In this document: positions 33,096 through 42,891 of the stretch, piece after piece
How the letters are laid out: every line of letters begins with the position of its first letter
How positions within the stretch are numbered: position 1 is the first letter of the stretch
Assembly (NCBI RefSeq): GCF_000215745.1
Contig: NC_015663.1
Location: forward strand, 2,666,001 to 2,730,000
Reading direction: 5' to 3'
Length of the DNA: 64,000 nt
Source of the DNA: Klebsiella aerogenes KCTC 2190
GTDB taxonomy: Bacteria; Pseudomonadota; Gammaproteobacteria; Enterobacterales; Enterobacteriaceae
Translations under genes and position numbers: made by a program
Notes under the pieces: model-generated
The model's database searches: none
The model's input: only the letters and a program-made list of their open reading frames with translations
Told to the model about the DNA's origin: nothing

Positions 33096-33122
33096 AAAAA
33101 GCTCCCTTAGGGAAGGCTTTTT
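33096..33122. terminator. Bidirectional terminator after thiI
   Basis: AAAAAGC plus TCCC at 33096-33106 pair with GGGA and GCTTTTT at 33110-33122. A-run and T-run flank the stem, between two convergent genes. Confidence 0.85.
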
Positions 33123-33132
33123 ACATCTGGGT

Positions 33133-33609
33133 TTAGCGTAGCGTCATCGCCAGGGCATTCAACTGATCGATAACGATATTCCAGCCTTCAAAAAATCCCA
33201 TCTTTTCGTGTTGCTCACGGGTTTCATCATCTGCATGCAGTACCGTTGCCGTATAGCGACAGCCGTCGTTTTCATCCGCAAAGGTGATAATAGCCGTCAT
33301 GGCAAATGGGGAAACGGCAGGGCGAAAGTCTGCGGTCAGCATTGAGGTCATGACTAATTTTTGCTGCGGAATGACTTCAAGAAAGCAGCCGGGATTATCG
33401 CTACGTTCACCGTCAGGGCCGTGCATCACGGTGTGAAAAGCCCCTCCGGGACGCAAATCAAAGGCCAGAACGTCGGTATACCATGGCTTAGGACACCACC
33501 AGGTTTTGAGTAAAGCCGGGTCGGCCCACGCGCGCCAGAGGGCTGTCGTGGGGGCGCTGAGTAGGCGGCTGATGACGAGGTCACGAGAATCGGTTGCGCT
33601 ACGGGACAT
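33133..33609 (-). CDS. SRPBCC/AHSA1-domain protein
   Basis: Small START-like (Aha1 C-terminal type) protein of about 158 residues. The ATG at 33609 is preferred over an upstream one at 33624 because GAGGAG sits 7 bp before it. Diagnostic pieces: ISRLLSAPTTALWRAWADPALLKTWW near the N-terminus and GFFEGWNIVIDQL at the end. Such proteins bind hydrophobic ligands; no specific function can be given. I recall no K-12 counterpart between thiI and yajL. Confidence 0.82.
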   Translation of the reverse strand: MSRSATDSRDLVISRLLSAPTTALWRAWADPALLKTWWCPKPWYTDVLAFDLRPGGAFHTVMHGPDGERSDNPGCFLEVIPQQKLVMTSMLTADFRPAVSPFAMTAIITFADENDGCRYTATVLHADDETREQHEKMGFFEGWNIVIDQLNALAMTLR

Positions 33610-33659
33610 GCTACGGCTCCTCAAGAAGGGGGGAACCAGCCCGCTGCGCGGACCGGCTA

Positions 33660-34253
33660 TCAGGATTCGTAGTAATTATAGATGCCAGCAGCCATGACCA
33701 ACTGCGAAGCCACTTCGTATGCTTTTTCGCGACCGACCAGCAGGTCAATCATTTTTAGCGCGAAATCAATAGAGGTTCCCGGACCCTGACTGGTTAACAG
33801 ATTAACCCTTGGGTCCCAGACGACGCGCTTATCCTGCCACTGTTCGGCGGGGATTTGCTCTTTTAGCGCCGGGAAACCGGTAATGTTGCCGATAGGAAAC
33901 AGATTATGCGGCACCAGAACGGTCGCTGGCGCGGCGCAGATAGCCGCCACGATGCGCCCGGATAAATGAAATTGTCTCACGGTTTCTACCAGCAAAGGGC
34001 TGTCGCGAAAGCACTCGGCGCCTTTAATACCGCCAGGTAAAACAATGATATCAAAATCGCCATCAGCGACTTCGACCAGCGGCGCATCCGCAAGTAGCTT
34101 CACGCCGCGCGAGCAAACGATGGTCAGATTGCCATCACTGGCGACGCTGGCGGTAGTCACTTTCACGCCGCCGCGCGCTAATAAATCGATAGTGGTGACC
34201 GCTTCGGTCTCTTCACTACCAGGGGCGAGGCAAATCAGTGCCGACGCGCTCAT
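33660..34253 (-). CDS. yajL: DJ-1/PfpI-family protein YajL
   Basis: 197-residue DJ-1 superfamily protein reported as a chaperone/deglycase; the deglycase activity is debated. The reactive Cys lies in the nucleophile elbow [11 protein letters not shown], with the conserved Glu in [11 protein letters not shown]. Its start lies within the 3' end of panE (38-bp overlap), indicating coupling. Confidence 0.94.
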   Translation of the reverse strand: MSASALICLAPGSEETEAVTTIDLLARGGVKVTTASVASDGNLTIVCSRGVKLLADAPLVEVADGDFDIIVLPGGIKGAECFRDSPLLVETVRQFHLSGRIVAAICAAPATVLVPHNLFPIGNITGFPALKEQIPAEQWQDKRVVWDPRVNLLTSQGPGTSIDFALKMIDLLVGREKAYEVASQLVMAAGIYNYYES

Positions 34254-35127
34254 AAGTATTCTCCTTCCGCTTTACCTGTTCAAATAAACGGGCATTTTCT
34301 GGTACTGACAGACCGTGGGCCCGGGCGCGATTCAGCAGAAAACCGGTGATGTAGTCGATTTCCGTATGCCGCTGCGCGCGAATATCCTGCAACATCGATG
34401 AGATATTGTCTGCTGTACTTTCAATTACCTGATTTACATACAATAACAGGTTTTCCGCAGATGTATGAATGCCTTCACGTTGCATTACCGCTGCGACTTC
34501 ATGACAGATTGCGCCGATCTCTTGCGGAAAATCTCGCAGATCGCCGTTTCTACAATCTTTCAGCGCAGTCAGGGGATTAATCACACAGTTGACGGCCAGC
34601 TTACTCCAAAGAGCAGGGTGAATATTGTCGTGCCAGGCGACATCCGGCAGGACGTTTTGCAGAATGTCGGCGAGGCCGCTGTAATCTTCGCTATAGCTTT
34701 TGGCTGGTCCAATATGAGTTGTTCCCTGCGCGACGTGAATGATGACGTTGCCATCGCGGCGGGCGGCATGAGTGGTGGACGCCAGCAGCAGTGGGTGTTT
34801 AACGCTTTTTAATTCATCAAGAGTGCCCATGCCGTTATGAATGAGCAAGATAGGCGCAGAAGCCGGTAAGATAGCAGCCAGATTTCTCACTGCCTGGGAA
34901 ACCTGCCATGCCTTTAGCGTCACCAGTAGTAAATCGCTGGTGGCGAGAAAATCAGGATCGTTAGCGGTCATTGATTCGTTGAAATTACTACCGTCAGTCT
35001 CAATGAGATTAACGCTACAAAATGGTTGCGGGACGCGTAACCAGCCCTGAACCTCATGTCCGTTTTTATACAGCGCGGTTAACCATAGTTGCCCCAATGC
35101 ACCGCATCCCAGTACGGTTACTTTCAT
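34216..35127 (-). CDS. panE: 2-dehydropantoate 2-reductase PanE
   Basis: NADPH-dependent reduction of ketopantoate to pantoate in pantothenate/CoA synthesis. 303 residues. The Rossmann motif GCGALGQLW is at the N-terminus; the catalytic Lys is in [16 protein letters not shown], and the later Glu/Asn region is [15 protein letters not shown]. Length matches the K-12 protein. Confidence 0.95.
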   Translation of the reverse strand: MKVTVLGCGALGQLWLTALYKNGHEVQGWLRVPQPFCSVNLIETDGSNFNESMTANDPDFLATSDLLLVTLKAWQVSQAVRNLAAILPASAPILLIHNGMGTLDELKSVKHPLLLASTTHAARRDGNVIIHVAQGTTHIGPAKSYSEDYSGLADILQNVLPDVAWHDNIHPALWSKLAVNCVINPLTALKDCRNGDLRDFPQEIGAICHEVAAVMQREGIHTSAENLLLYVNQVIESTADNISSMLQDIRAQRHTEIDYITGFLLNRARAHGLSVPENARLFEQVKRKENTYERVGTDLPRPW

Positions 35128-35265
35128 TATTCCTCCTCACCTGCGACTTCCCAGGCGCTTGTAGCTAAAGTATAGCGTTATCAGCTAAGCTTCCGGGATA
35201 ACAAGTTGAGTTATGCCGCGTTGTGGGTATTATGCAACGCAAAAGAAACGGAAGGAGAGGAAAAG

Positions 35266-35757
35266 ATGCCATCTTTCGATATTGTCTCTGAAGTCGATCT
35301 TCAGGAAGCGCGTAATGCGGTCGAAAACGCAAGCCGCGAAGTCGAGTCACGATTTGATTTTCGTAATGTTGAAGCCACCTTTGAGCTGAATGAAACCAGT
35401 AAAACCATCAAGGTGCTGAGTGAGTCTGATTTCCAGGTCAATCAGTTATTAGATATTTTACGCGCGAAGCTGCTCAAGCGCGGCATTGAGGGAAGTTCGC
35501 TCGACGTACCAGAATCCTTTGTACATAGCGGAAAAACCTGGTTTGTCGAAGCTAAGCTGAAACAGGGCATTGAGAGCGCAATACAGAAGAAAATCGTTAA
35601 ATTGATTAAAGACAGCAAGCTAAAAGTACAAACGCAGATTCAGGGCGAAGAAATTCGTGTCACAGGTAAATCCCGTGACGATTTGCAGTCGGTAATGGCG
35701 TTGGTGCGTAGCGGCGATCTTGGCCAGCCATTCCAGTTCAAGAATTTCCGCGATTAA
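35266..35757 (+). CDS. yajQ: Nucleotide-binding protein YajQ
   Basis: 163-residue UPF0234 protein with two ferredoxin-like domains; homologues bind c-di-GMP or nucleotides. The ATG at 35266 ([19 protein letters not shown]) has a GGAGAGG ribosome site; the in-frame ATG at 35206 has none and adds unlike residues. This is the last core gene before the AT-rich island. Confidence 0.94.
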   Translation: MPSFDIVSEVDLQEARNAVENASREVESRFDFRNVEATFELNETSKTIKVLSESDFQVNQLLDILRAKLLKRGIEGSSLDVPESFVHSGKTWFVEAKLKQGIESAIQKKIVKLIKDSKLKVQTQIQGEEIRVTGKSRDDLQSVMALVRSGDLGQPFQFKNFRD

Positions 35758-35765
35758 TAAGCAAA

Positions 35766-35831
35766 GCCCGATGGCGCAACGCCATTCGGGCATAATGTCG
35801 ATGCCGGAGAAGGCTTAAGCCGCTCTCCGGC
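35766..35831. repeat. Pair of REP-like palindromes after yajQ
   Basis: First palindrome: GCCCGATGGCG at 35766-35776 against CGCCATTCGGGC at 35780-35791. Second: GCCGGAGA and GGCTTAAGCC within about 35803-35831, closing with TCTCCGGC. They look like a BIME-type unit and mark the last GC-rich core sequence. The base composition becomes AT-rich soon after. Confidence 0.65.
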
Positions 35832-36412
35832 AAATTCAGCGCTCTCCACCCTCTCTTCTCTGACCTGCGTCACCCTTTACGATGCGTTTCACATTGCTTT
35901 TTCACTACCTACAGTTGGCTGGCATTACTATTTTTAATCAAATTGTAATTCATAAATATGAATTCATATAAACGTGAGGAAATTACGCGATCAATAATCG
36001 ATAAGGGCGGAGAGGCGTACATTGTTGATCTTAATCATGAAGTGAAGGAAGTTGATTATGCAGGTAAATAATTCACTTTTTATTCATTGTGTTAATCGGG
36101 GAAACTGTAACTGAATAAGGATATGGCGTGAAGTATGTCATTATTTATCACACAGCGCTCAAATACTGGACTTCGCGTGTGGTCAATATATGGATTACCG
36201 GCGCTTAAAAAAGTAATTAGTCTTCATGCATGGGCAAAGGATGTCTCATATTTTGTATGAATTTAATCAGCTTTCTTTGTTCCAGATGTGTATAAGCGGT
36301 CGCAATGTATTTATATAATTTTGCTGAGTAGAGCCGAATATAACGTTTGATGGGTTTACGTGCTTTTCACAGGGATTTGTACGCATAACGCGTGCTTAAA
36401 ATAGTCAGAAGA
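35832..36412. other. AT-rich island left flank, no confident gene
   Basis: About 580 bp between core yajQ and the operon leader. Two short forward ORFs are visible, 35958-36071 (37 codons) and 36135-36260 (41 codons), but neither has a convincing ribosome site and I do not call them genes. A -10-like TAAAAT lies at 36397-36402 without a good -35. No integrase, tRNA or attachment-site repeat is visible. The region probably holds the operon promoter and regulator sites. Confidence 0.45.
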
Positions 36413-36446
36413 GAATGCACCTGTACATGTGCAGGGCATTCCTTTT
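36413..36446 (+). promoter_or_regulatory. Strong leader hairpin ahead of tpsA
   Basis: GAATGC (36413-36418) plus CCTG (36420-36423) pair with CAGG (36432-36435) plus GCATTC (36436-36441). The central ACATGT is itself palindromic, and CTTTT follows. It sits about 40 bp upstream of the tpsA ATG and just downstream of a TAAAAT -10-like box. It may be a 5'-end stabilising stem-loop or an attenuator. Confidence 0.5.
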
Positions 36447-36483
36447 GGCTGCACTCAATCAATACTATCTTAGAAAGGTTCAT

Positions 36484-39144
36484 ATGAAATATCACGAAAA
36501 TAAAAAAAAGTCCGTTAAATTAAACCCGATTGCGGCATCATTATTACTGTTGATGCCTGTAATGGCGCAAGCGGAAATTTCGATTAAAAATGGCAGCGTT
36601 ACTGAAGCCTCCAATGGGGTGCCGGTTGTTAATATCGCGAAAGCGAACAGTAATGGCCTTTCACATAACGTATATGACACGCTGAATGTTGGCACCGAAG
36701 GCGTTATTTTTAATAACGCGACCAGCGCAGCACAGTCCGTGCTGGCAGGGCAGATTGCGGCTAACCCAAATCTTACCGACCGCAGCGCCATGGTTATTCT
36801 TAACGAAGTGACTTCAACGAATGCCAGTACCATTAATGGCATGATGGAAGTTGCAGGTGATTCCGCTCACTTAATCATTGCCAACCCTAATGGCATCACG
36901 ACTCAGGGTGGTGGGTTCATCAATGCTGAAAAAGGGACATTGACGACTGGTACGCCAAAGATAGGTGACGATGGGCTATTAAATGGCTATTCCGTAAATG
37001 GTGGAACGATTACTGTAAATGGATTTCAGAGCGAATCGCCGACCGAAATTCTGGCGCGTAGTATCGTTGTGAAGGGAGCGCTTTCTGCAAGTGAGCTTAA
37101 GATCGTCGCGGGGAGTAATGCGATCAACGCCGACGGTGTGGTCACCGACTCCGTTACGCCAACCGGTAACGCAAGTACCTATGGCGTGGATGTTTCTAAG
37201 CTCGGTGGTATGTATGCGAATAAAATTAGCCTGGTCAGCACCGAAAGTGGCGTAGGTGTACGTAACCTGGGGACGATTTCTGCCGGGGATAGCGGTATTA
37301 AGATTACCAGTAACGGTAAACTGCTTAACAACAACGCGGTTATACAATCCAGTGGCGATATCACCTTAAACACCAATGGTGTTCTGGAAAATAGTGCAGG
37401 AAAAATCAACAGCGATAAAATGATTGCTATTGATACTGCGGGCAATAAAGTAAGTAATATCAATGGTGGTAACATATTAGCAACCACTAACAACTACATT
37501 AATAGCGGTAAGTTCGATAATAGCAATGGGAAACTGGCTGCTGGCCAAACGCTGGCTGTCAATACCAGTGGCAATACTTTTACCAATACTGGTAAAGCTA
37601 AAACCGCGGGTATTGAGGCGGGTATCGTTGCTATCGAATCAGGTAGTTTTGATAATAACAACGGTCAGATTCATGCTGGCTATGTTGGCCTAAAAAATAC
37701 ATCATTAACCAATAATGGCGGTACTATTGATTCAACAGGCAATGTCGAAGTTGAAAGTACTGGAAACATTGAAAACGTAAGTGGCTTGATTCGCTCCAGT
37801 TCTGGTGCTGTAAAATTAACGACAACTAAAGCAGTAAAAAATAATGACAACAAATCGGCCGATACCACGGGCGGTGAATCCTTGGGTATCGTCTCAGGTA
37901 ATGGCATCGAGATTGCTGCTGACTACTTATTCAACTGGGCTGGCGAAATTGCCTCAGATGGTGATGTGAGTATCCAAACCACCAGTGATATTGATAACTA
38001 TATGGGTAAAATTGAAAGCAGTAAGACTGTTTCAATTACTGGTCGCGACATGAATACCAGCCAATCCGGTATTAACGGCGGAGAAGGTGTAAATATCGAT
38101 CTCGATAATTACTACAGTCGATTGGGAGTGATAACTTCAGTAAACGGTGATGTTACTATCAAAGCCAACACCGTTAGCACAGACAGTTCAGTCATTAAAG
38201 CTAAAAATATCAGTATCGAGTCCGGAGCTGATATCGATGCTAAATATACTATGATGGTTGCTGATCAAAAACTAGCGCTTAATGCGGTTGGTAAAATCAC
38301 CAGTACTGACAGTGACAAATTTGGTTTCTACGTGGGGCAATACTTCGGCTACGGGAATCAGCAAGGCGGTCTAATTGGCGGTGAAGGGGTTGATATTACG
38401 GCTAAGAGTCTGAATAACGAATCTGGCCGTATTATTGCGCAAACCGGTGATGTAAATATTAATCTGACTGGCGATCTCGCAAGTAACAAAGGGCAAATTA
38501 TTGCTAATTCCGGAAAAATGACGATTGCTGCGAAAAAAGTTGCTGCTGATTACGCAACAATTTATAGTTCAGGCAATATGCAGATTGATGCAACTACGAT
38601 ATCATCAAAAGCAAGTGGCTCTGTTGCCAAAAATACCGCTACCGGTATCATCTCTTCAGATAGTGATATTTTAATTAATATTACTGGTGACTACAATAAC
38701 ACTGGATGGGTGAATGCAGCAGGCAATCTGACAGTAAATACTTCCGGTTACGTGACAAATAATCACGCCTTTAATGCAGGTGGTGATTTAAATCTGACTG
38801 GCAAAACTATTACTAATAACAGCGATATTGCAGCTGGTAATACACTTAATATCACCACTGCTAATGATTTAACTAATAATCTCGGCGCGAATATTACAGC
38901 TAAGACTACTAATGTCACCGCTAAAAATATCTCGAACTGGTTTAACCTGGTTGCTGATAGTCAGTTAAATGTCACTGCAAGTAATAATATTTACAACTAC
39001 GGTAATTTGTATACCAGCGGTAAGGCTGTTATCAATGCCAAGAAAATAGTCAATACTGGTTTCTGGGCTGTATTAGGTGGCGCTCAAGGACTTGAGACTA
39101 CTGCCAATGTTGTAAATGTATTTGGTACCGTTGTAGGTAAATAA
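36484..39144 (+). CDS. Two-partner secretion exoprotein (TpsA, filamentous haemagglutinin type)
   Basis: 886-residue secreted protein. The ATG at 36484 is chosen because AGAAAGG lies 5 bp upstream and it begins an extended signal peptide (MKYHENKKKSVKLNPIAASL, then LLLLMPVMAQA). An in-frame ATG at 36415 lies in the leader hairpin and is rejected. The TPS domain follows (to about residue 250), with the hallmark NPNGI in IIANPNGITTQGGG. The rest is a beta-helix with many short Asn/Gly/Ser-rich repeats. It is short for the FHA family and ends without a recognisable toxin or adhesin tip. TpsB follows 58 bp later. First gene of the long operon; visibly AT-rich. Confidence 0.9.
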   Translation: MKYHENKKKSVKLNPIAASLLLLMPVMAQAEISIKNGSVTEASNGVPVVNIAKANSNGLSHNVYDTLNVGTEGVIFNNATSAAQSVLAGQIAANPNLTDRSAMVILNEVTSTNASTINGMMEVAGDSAHLIIANPNGITTQGGGFINAEKGTLTTGTPKIGDDGLLNGYSVNGGTITVNGFQSESPTEILARSIVVKGALSASELKIVAGSNAINADGVVTDSVTPTGNASTYGVDVSKLGGMYANKISLVSTESGVGVRNLGTISAGDSGIKITSNGKLLNNNAVIQSSGDITLNTNGVLENSAGKINSDKMIAIDTAGNKVSNINGGNILATTNNYINSGKFDNSNGKLAAGQTLAVNTSGNTFTNTGKAKTAGIEAGIVAIESGSFDNNNGQIHAGYVGLKNTSLTNNGGTIDSTGNVEVESTGNIENVSGLIRSSSGAVKLTTTKAVKNNDNKSADTTGGESLGIVSGNGIEIAADYLFNWAGEIASDGDVSIQTTSDIDNYMGKIESSKTVSITGRDMNTSQSGINGGEGVNIDLDNYYSRLGVITSVNGDVTIKANTVSTDSSVIKAKNISIESGADIDAKYTMMVADQKLALNAVGKITSTDSDKFGFYVGQYFGYGNQQGGLIGGEGVDITAKSLNNESGRIIAQTGDVNINLTGDLASNKGQIIANSGKMTIAAKKVAADYATIYSSGNMQIDATTISSKASGSVAKNTATGIISSDSDILINITGDYNNTGWVNAAGNLTVNTSGYVTNNHAFNAGGDLNLTGKTITNNSDIAAGNTLNITTANDLTNNLGANITAKTTNVTAKNISNWFNLVADSQLNVTASNNIYNYGNLYTSGKAVINAKKIVNTGFWAVLGGAQGLETTANVVNVFGTVVGK

Positions 39145-39202
39145 CTTAGGTTGAAGGTAAAAGCGGTAAGGGATTACTGCTTTTACCTGATTAGGGTATG
39201 AA

Positions 39203-40849
39203 ATGGATATTCGCAATATAGTAATTATTAGCCTGGTATTGTTGATTGCTGGCCCTGCAGTAGCGGCTGATGCTCAGTTAGGGCGGCTTGTAAAAGAGCA
39301 GCAAAACAATGATAACGCTGCTTTCAAAGACCGAAAAATAGAACAAAAGGATGTGTTCTCCGATGCTATCGCAAAAAAAGAAACCGATAGCACATTCCCG
39401 TTGGAAAATCCGTGTTTTCAAATTGATGAATTAGTACTTAGTAATGATTTTTTAGACGACCGCGGATTAAATAAAATAAAAAAACTGGTTGCTGGAAAAT
39501 GCTTAGGAATGAATGGGTTGAAAAAAGCGGCTGTGCTTTTTCAAGATTACTATATAAATGCAGGCTATATAACAACGAGGGTGGAAATTCCATCTCAAGA
39601 TCTCTTGACTAAAAAATTAAAGTTAGCAGTGATACCTGGAAGGATTTCTGAGATTATCATTGTTGATAACGATATAAGTAAGTGGGTTTTGCCATTTTCA
39701 CAAGGTGATATTCTCAATATTAGGGATGTTGAGCAGAGTTTGGAAAATATACAGAGAACACCTGAGGTTGATGTTAAAATTAACATAGTGCCAGGCCCTG
39801 AAAATGGCACGAGCAATCTGGTAATTAATACACAACGAAAAAAAATATGGAGTGCCAGAACTTCGTATAATAACTATGGTGATGACAGCACAGGAAACCA
39901 ACTTATTGGTGGAGTGGGGTATTTATATAATATCACTAGCTTGAGCGATGTTTTTTATCTTGCGGGAACAGGTAGCCAAACCGGGGGTTATAAAAATGCT
40001 AGTGCCTATTATAGTGTGCCTTTTGGTTACACCGATCTCAGTCTTTTTTATAGTAAAAGTAAATCAACTCAGGGTATTGATCTTGGTGCATATACTTTTG
40101 ACTATGTAGGTGAGACGGAATATTTCAGTCTCAAAAGTAATCGTATGCTTTACCGCAATGTGAACTCTAAATTGTCTGCGAGTGCCGAACTGATCAGACG
40201 GAAGTATGACTATACATTGGGAGGCACAGAGCTAGTTTTGCAAAAGCGTGATATGGGCAACATACGGTTAGGCTTAAATTATAAAAGAAACTTTACCGGA
40301 GCTGCGCTGGATTCAACGTTAACCTGGCAGCGGTTTACTAAGGCTTTTGGCGGTACTGATACACCAGACATGCGTACAGGGACCGTTAGTAAGCGAAGTC
40401 AGATTTTGAATCTGAATGTGAACTATGTGAAATGGTTAACTATGTTACCCGTTAACGCCTATTACGAACTGAATATTGGGGCTCAGTATTCACCAGATAA
40501 TTTGACGTTGCAGGATCAATTCACAATAGGCGATCGCTGGAGTGTGCGTGGTTTTCAAAATAGTGATGGTATTTATGGTAATAAAGGGTTCTTCTTACAA
40601 AACACGCTAAATGTGGTTGCTGGATATAATGGTTTCGTCCCCTATATTGGCACGGATTATGGTCAAATAATTGGTAAGCTACCTTCGCAGGATCTTAACG
40701 GTAAGAAAATAATAGGGGGAGTTTTCGGTATAAAAGGGGCTGTTAAAGCGCTGGAATATGATGCTTCATTATCTTCACCCTTTCTATATCCGGATGATCT
40801 GGATGTAGACAGCTATAAGATTAACTTTAATCTTGCTTACCAAATTTAA
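39203..40849 (+). CDS. TpsB outer-membrane transporter (ShlB/FhaC type)
   Basis: 548-residue Omp85-family transporter that should export TpsA. A signal peptide (MDIRNIVIISLVLLIAGPAVA) precedes a linker and POTRA domains at about 70-200, including the Cys-containing ShlB-type POTRA start (NPCFQIDELVLSND) and YYINAGYITTRVEIP. The barrel contains the family VRGF motif in RWSVRGFQNSDG. Order tpsA-tpsB with close spacing supports a cognate pair. Confidence 0.92.
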   Translation: MDIRNIVIISLVLLIAGPAVAADAQLGRLVKEQQNNDNAAFKDRKIEQKDVFSDAIAKKETDSTFPLENPCFQIDELVLSNDFLDDRGLNKIKKLVAGKCLGMNGLKKAAVLFQDYYINAGYITTRVEIPSQDLLTKKLKLAVIPGRISEIIIVDNDISKWVLPFSQGDILNIRDVEQSLENIQRTPEVDVKINIVPGPENGTSNLVINTQRKKIWSARTSYNNYGDDSTGNQLIGGVGYLYNITSLSDVFYLAGTGSQTGGYKNASAYYSVPFGYTDLSLFYSKSKSTQGIDLGAYTFDYVGETEYFSLKSNRMLYRNVNSKLSASAELIRRKYDYTLGGTELVLQKRDMGNIRLGLNYKRNFTGAALDSTLTWQRFTKAFGGTDTPDMRTGTVSKRSQILNLNVNYVKWLTMLPVNAYYELNIGAQYSPDNLTLQDQFTIGDRWSVRGFQNSDGIYGNKGFFLQNTLNVVAGYNGFVPYIGTDYGQIIGKLPSQDLNGKKIIGGVFGIKGAVKALEYDASLSSPFLYPDDLDVDSYKINFNLAYQI

Positions 40850-40867
40850 TCTCCATGGAAGGATATT

Positions 40868-41236
40868 ATGCGTATTGGTACTGATATAGTCGAAGTAGCC
40901 CGGATCGAAAAAGCTATAACCAATGAAAAATCAGGTTTTCTCTCGAGAGTTTTTACAGCTAATGAAATCAGAGATATTGGAATTATTGATTCTAATTATG
41001 AACGTGCGGCAGGTTTTTGGGCGGCGAAGGAGTCTTTGGTAAAAGCTGTTGGTTATGGATTTAGTCATGGCATTTGTTTTCATGATATTGAAGTCACGCA
41101 TGACGAAAATGGAAAACCAGACTTTATAGTGTCAGGCAAGATCAAAGATATACTTAATGAACAATATATTATGAATATTTCACTAAGCATTTCGCATTGT
41201 CGAACTTATGCGATAGCCGCAACCATTCTTTATTAA
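40868..41236 (+). CDS. Holo-ACP synthase-type phosphopantetheinyl transferase
   Basis: 122-residue AcpS-type PPTase that loads 4'-phosphopantetheine on an ACP. Magnesium-site motifs are intact: GTDIVEV at the start and the Glu in GFWAAKESLVKAVG. It differs from the housekeeping AcpS expected elsewhere in the genome and probably serves the ACP at 42581. It lies 18 bp after tpsB. A PPTase (CylK) also belongs to the streptococcal cyl locus. Confidence 0.92.
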   Translation: MRIGTDIVEVARIEKAITNEKSGFLSRVFTANEIRDIGIIDSNYERAAGFWAAKESLVKAVGYGFSHGICFHDIEVTHDENGKPDFIVSGKIKDILNEQYIMNISLSISHCRTYAIAATILY

Positions 41237-41255
41237 ATTAAGGCACTCACTATAA

Positions 41256-42011
41256 ATGTATAACTATAACGATCTAATAGGTAAGAAAGTGCTGGTTACT
41301 GGCGCCAGCGGCGACATAGGGCTTGCAATTTGTGGAAAGTTTCTCGAGCAAAAATGTACGGTTTATGCACTGTATAAGACGAATGCCGGGCCATTGCTTA
41401 GTCTGAAAGAAAATCACATCGCTGGTGAACTGCTTCACATCTTACCTTGCGATCTTTCGAAGCAAGACGAAGTTATAGCGCTGTGCGAGCACTTGACCAG
41501 AGAAGCCGGGAGACTGGATGTACTGGTAAATAATACAGGGATTGTTAAAGATAGCCTCTTTGCATCAATGACCTTTGATGATTTTTATTCGGTTATCAAT
41601 ACTAATCTCCTTAGTTTGTTCCGATTGACGAAAGAAGCACTAATGTTATTACGTTCAGCGGAAACACCCGCTGTAATTAATGTTGCGTCTGTGGCTGCTA
41701 TTGTTCCAAGCATCGGACAGGCCAACTATAGTGCATCAAAAGGGGCCATACTAAGCTTTACCCGTACGCTTGCGGCGGAACTGGCGCCACGGGGGGTACG
41801 TGTCAATGCGGTGGCGCCAGGGATGATTGAGTCTAAAATGGCGAAGAAGGTTCCACGCACTGTCGTTCGCGAAGTGACTAACTCTATTCCATTAAAAAGA
41901 CTAGGAAGGTGCGACGAAGTAGCTGATGTCATCGTTTATTTAAGCTCTGCCGCATCAAGCTATATCATTGGGCAAACCATCGTGGTCGATGGTGGCATGG
42001 TAATGCGGTGA
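41256..42011 (+). CDS. 3-oxoacyl-ACP reductase (FabG-like SDR)
   Basis: 251-residue short-chain dehydrogenase. The NADPH motif TGASGDIG is present, NNAG is NNTG here, and the catalytic Ser, Tyr and Lys lie in NVASVAA and YSASKGA. The C-terminus IIGQTIVVDGGMVM is typical of FabG. It should reduce the beta-keto group on ACP-bound chains. It is followed 3 bp later by the dehydratase gene. Confidence 0.93.
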   Translation: MYNYNDLIGKKVLVTGASGDIGLAICGKFLEQKCTVYALYKTNAGPLLSLKENHIAGELLHILPCDLSKQDEVIALCEHLTREAGRLDVLVNNTGIVKDSLFASMTFDDFYSVINTNLLSLFRLTKEALMLLRSAETPAVINVASVAAIVPSIGQANYSASKGAILSFTRTLAAELAPRGVRVNAVAPGMIESKMAKKVPRTVVREVTNSIPLKRLGRCDEVADVIVYLSSAASSYIIGQTIVVDGGMVMR

Positions 42012-42014
42012 TTT

Positions 42015-42584
42015 ATGTCTAAGTATTCAATACCAGCTAAAATTTTTCTTGCCATGGGAGGGTGGCGTCAACCGCTTATCATGGTCGATAAAATAGTTGA
42101 TTACAAATATGGAGAGAGTGGCTTCATTAAAGTTATTAAGCATGTAACTTACAATGACCCCTATCTACTTGGGCATTTTCCAGAAGACCCGATTATGCCT
42201 GGAGCCATTATCTCTGAGATATTTGGTCAGGCAAGTGAATATTATTCATTTCTGACTGACATTTGTGATATTTATCAACAACGCTATGGTGAAAATCTTA
42301 GTTCATTACGTGACCTCTACGCTCTTATCAGACATCCAGATATGCTGAGTACGATACGTACTCGGCGAGCCCAGGTCCGAGGCGTATTAGCTTCACAGAA
42401 TTTAAAATTTAAAGGGACAGCTTACCCCGGAGATACGATTGAAGTAGTAAGCAAACTTTCGTTTTCTGATGATAGTGGTTTTAAGCATTATTCAGTTACA
42501 GCTAACGTAGGGAAAAAGATTATTAGCCAGGGTGTAATTATTAATTTTAGAGAAGTTACTAAATTACAAGGAGAGCAGGCATGA
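42015..42584 (+). CDS. 3-hydroxyacyl-ACP dehydratase (FabA/FabZ-like hot-dog)
   Basis: 189-residue single hot-dog dehydratase. The active-site His is in LGHFPEDPIMPGAIISE and the acidic partner is the Glu in SEIFGQAS. It is longer than housekeeping FabZ because of an insert of about 40 residues after the central helix (ICDIYQQRYGENLSS onward). With no enoyl reductase in the operon, alternate KS-KR-DH cycles would leave conjugated double bonds. It overlaps the ACP gene by 4 bp. Confidence 0.9.
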   Translation: MSKYSIPAKIFLAMGGWRQPLIMVDKIVDYKYGESGFIKVIKHVTYNDPYLLGHFPEDPIMPGAIISEIFGQASEYYSFLTDICDIYQQRYGENLSSLRDLYALIRHPDMLSTIRTRRAQVRGVLASQNLKFKGTAYPGDTIEVVSKLSFSDDSGFKHYSVTANVGKKIISQGVIINFREVTKLQGEQA

Positions 42585-42862
42585 CCAATATCAATGACGA
42601 AATCGAAAAAAGAAAAAATATAATTGTTAAAATTAAAGCCGAGATTATCCAGCGTCTGAATGTTCAGCGTGAACCTCATCAAATTGATGATGATACGCCA
42701 TTGTTTGGAAACGGTTTGAAACTGGATTCTGTTGATGCAACAGAGATTATCGTTATGCTTGATAAAATCTTCGATATTCAGGTTTCTGAGGGTGATGATC
42801 CATCTTATATGCGAAGTGTAAATAATCTGGCATCTTTTATTTTAAAGAAGAAGTCTTTCTAA
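42581..42862 (+). CDS. Acyl carrier protein
   Basis: 93-residue ACP. The phosphopantetheine-attachment Ser is about residue 50 in GLKLDSVDATEI, within the usual helix II start. The preceding DDDTPLFGNG loop is typical of dedicated secondary-metabolite ACPs. The only carrier protein visible in the operon. ATGA overlap with the dehydratase gene implies translational coupling. Confidence 0.93.
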   Translation: MTNINDEIEKRKNIIVKIKAEIIQRLNVQREPHQIDDDTPLFGNGLKLDSVDATEIIVMLDKIFDIQVSEGDDPSYMRSVNNLASFILKKKSF

Positions 42863-42891
42863 GCTGATTATAATGTATAAAAGGACGTTTT

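Noticed and set aside
34216..34253. 38-bp overlap of panE and yajL as an anomaly
   Set aside because: Both proteins have family-normal ends; overlapping neighbours are common and the order is the K-12 one.
35958..36260. Two small forward ORFs (37 and 41 codons) ahead of the operon
   Set aside because: No convincing ribosome site and no recognisable features; such lengths occur by chance in AT-rich DNA.
36415..36483. Upstream in-frame ATG extending TpsA by 23 residues
   Set aside because: It lies inside the leader hairpin, lacks a ribosome site and would bury the signal peptide; ATG 36484 has AGAAAGG upstream.
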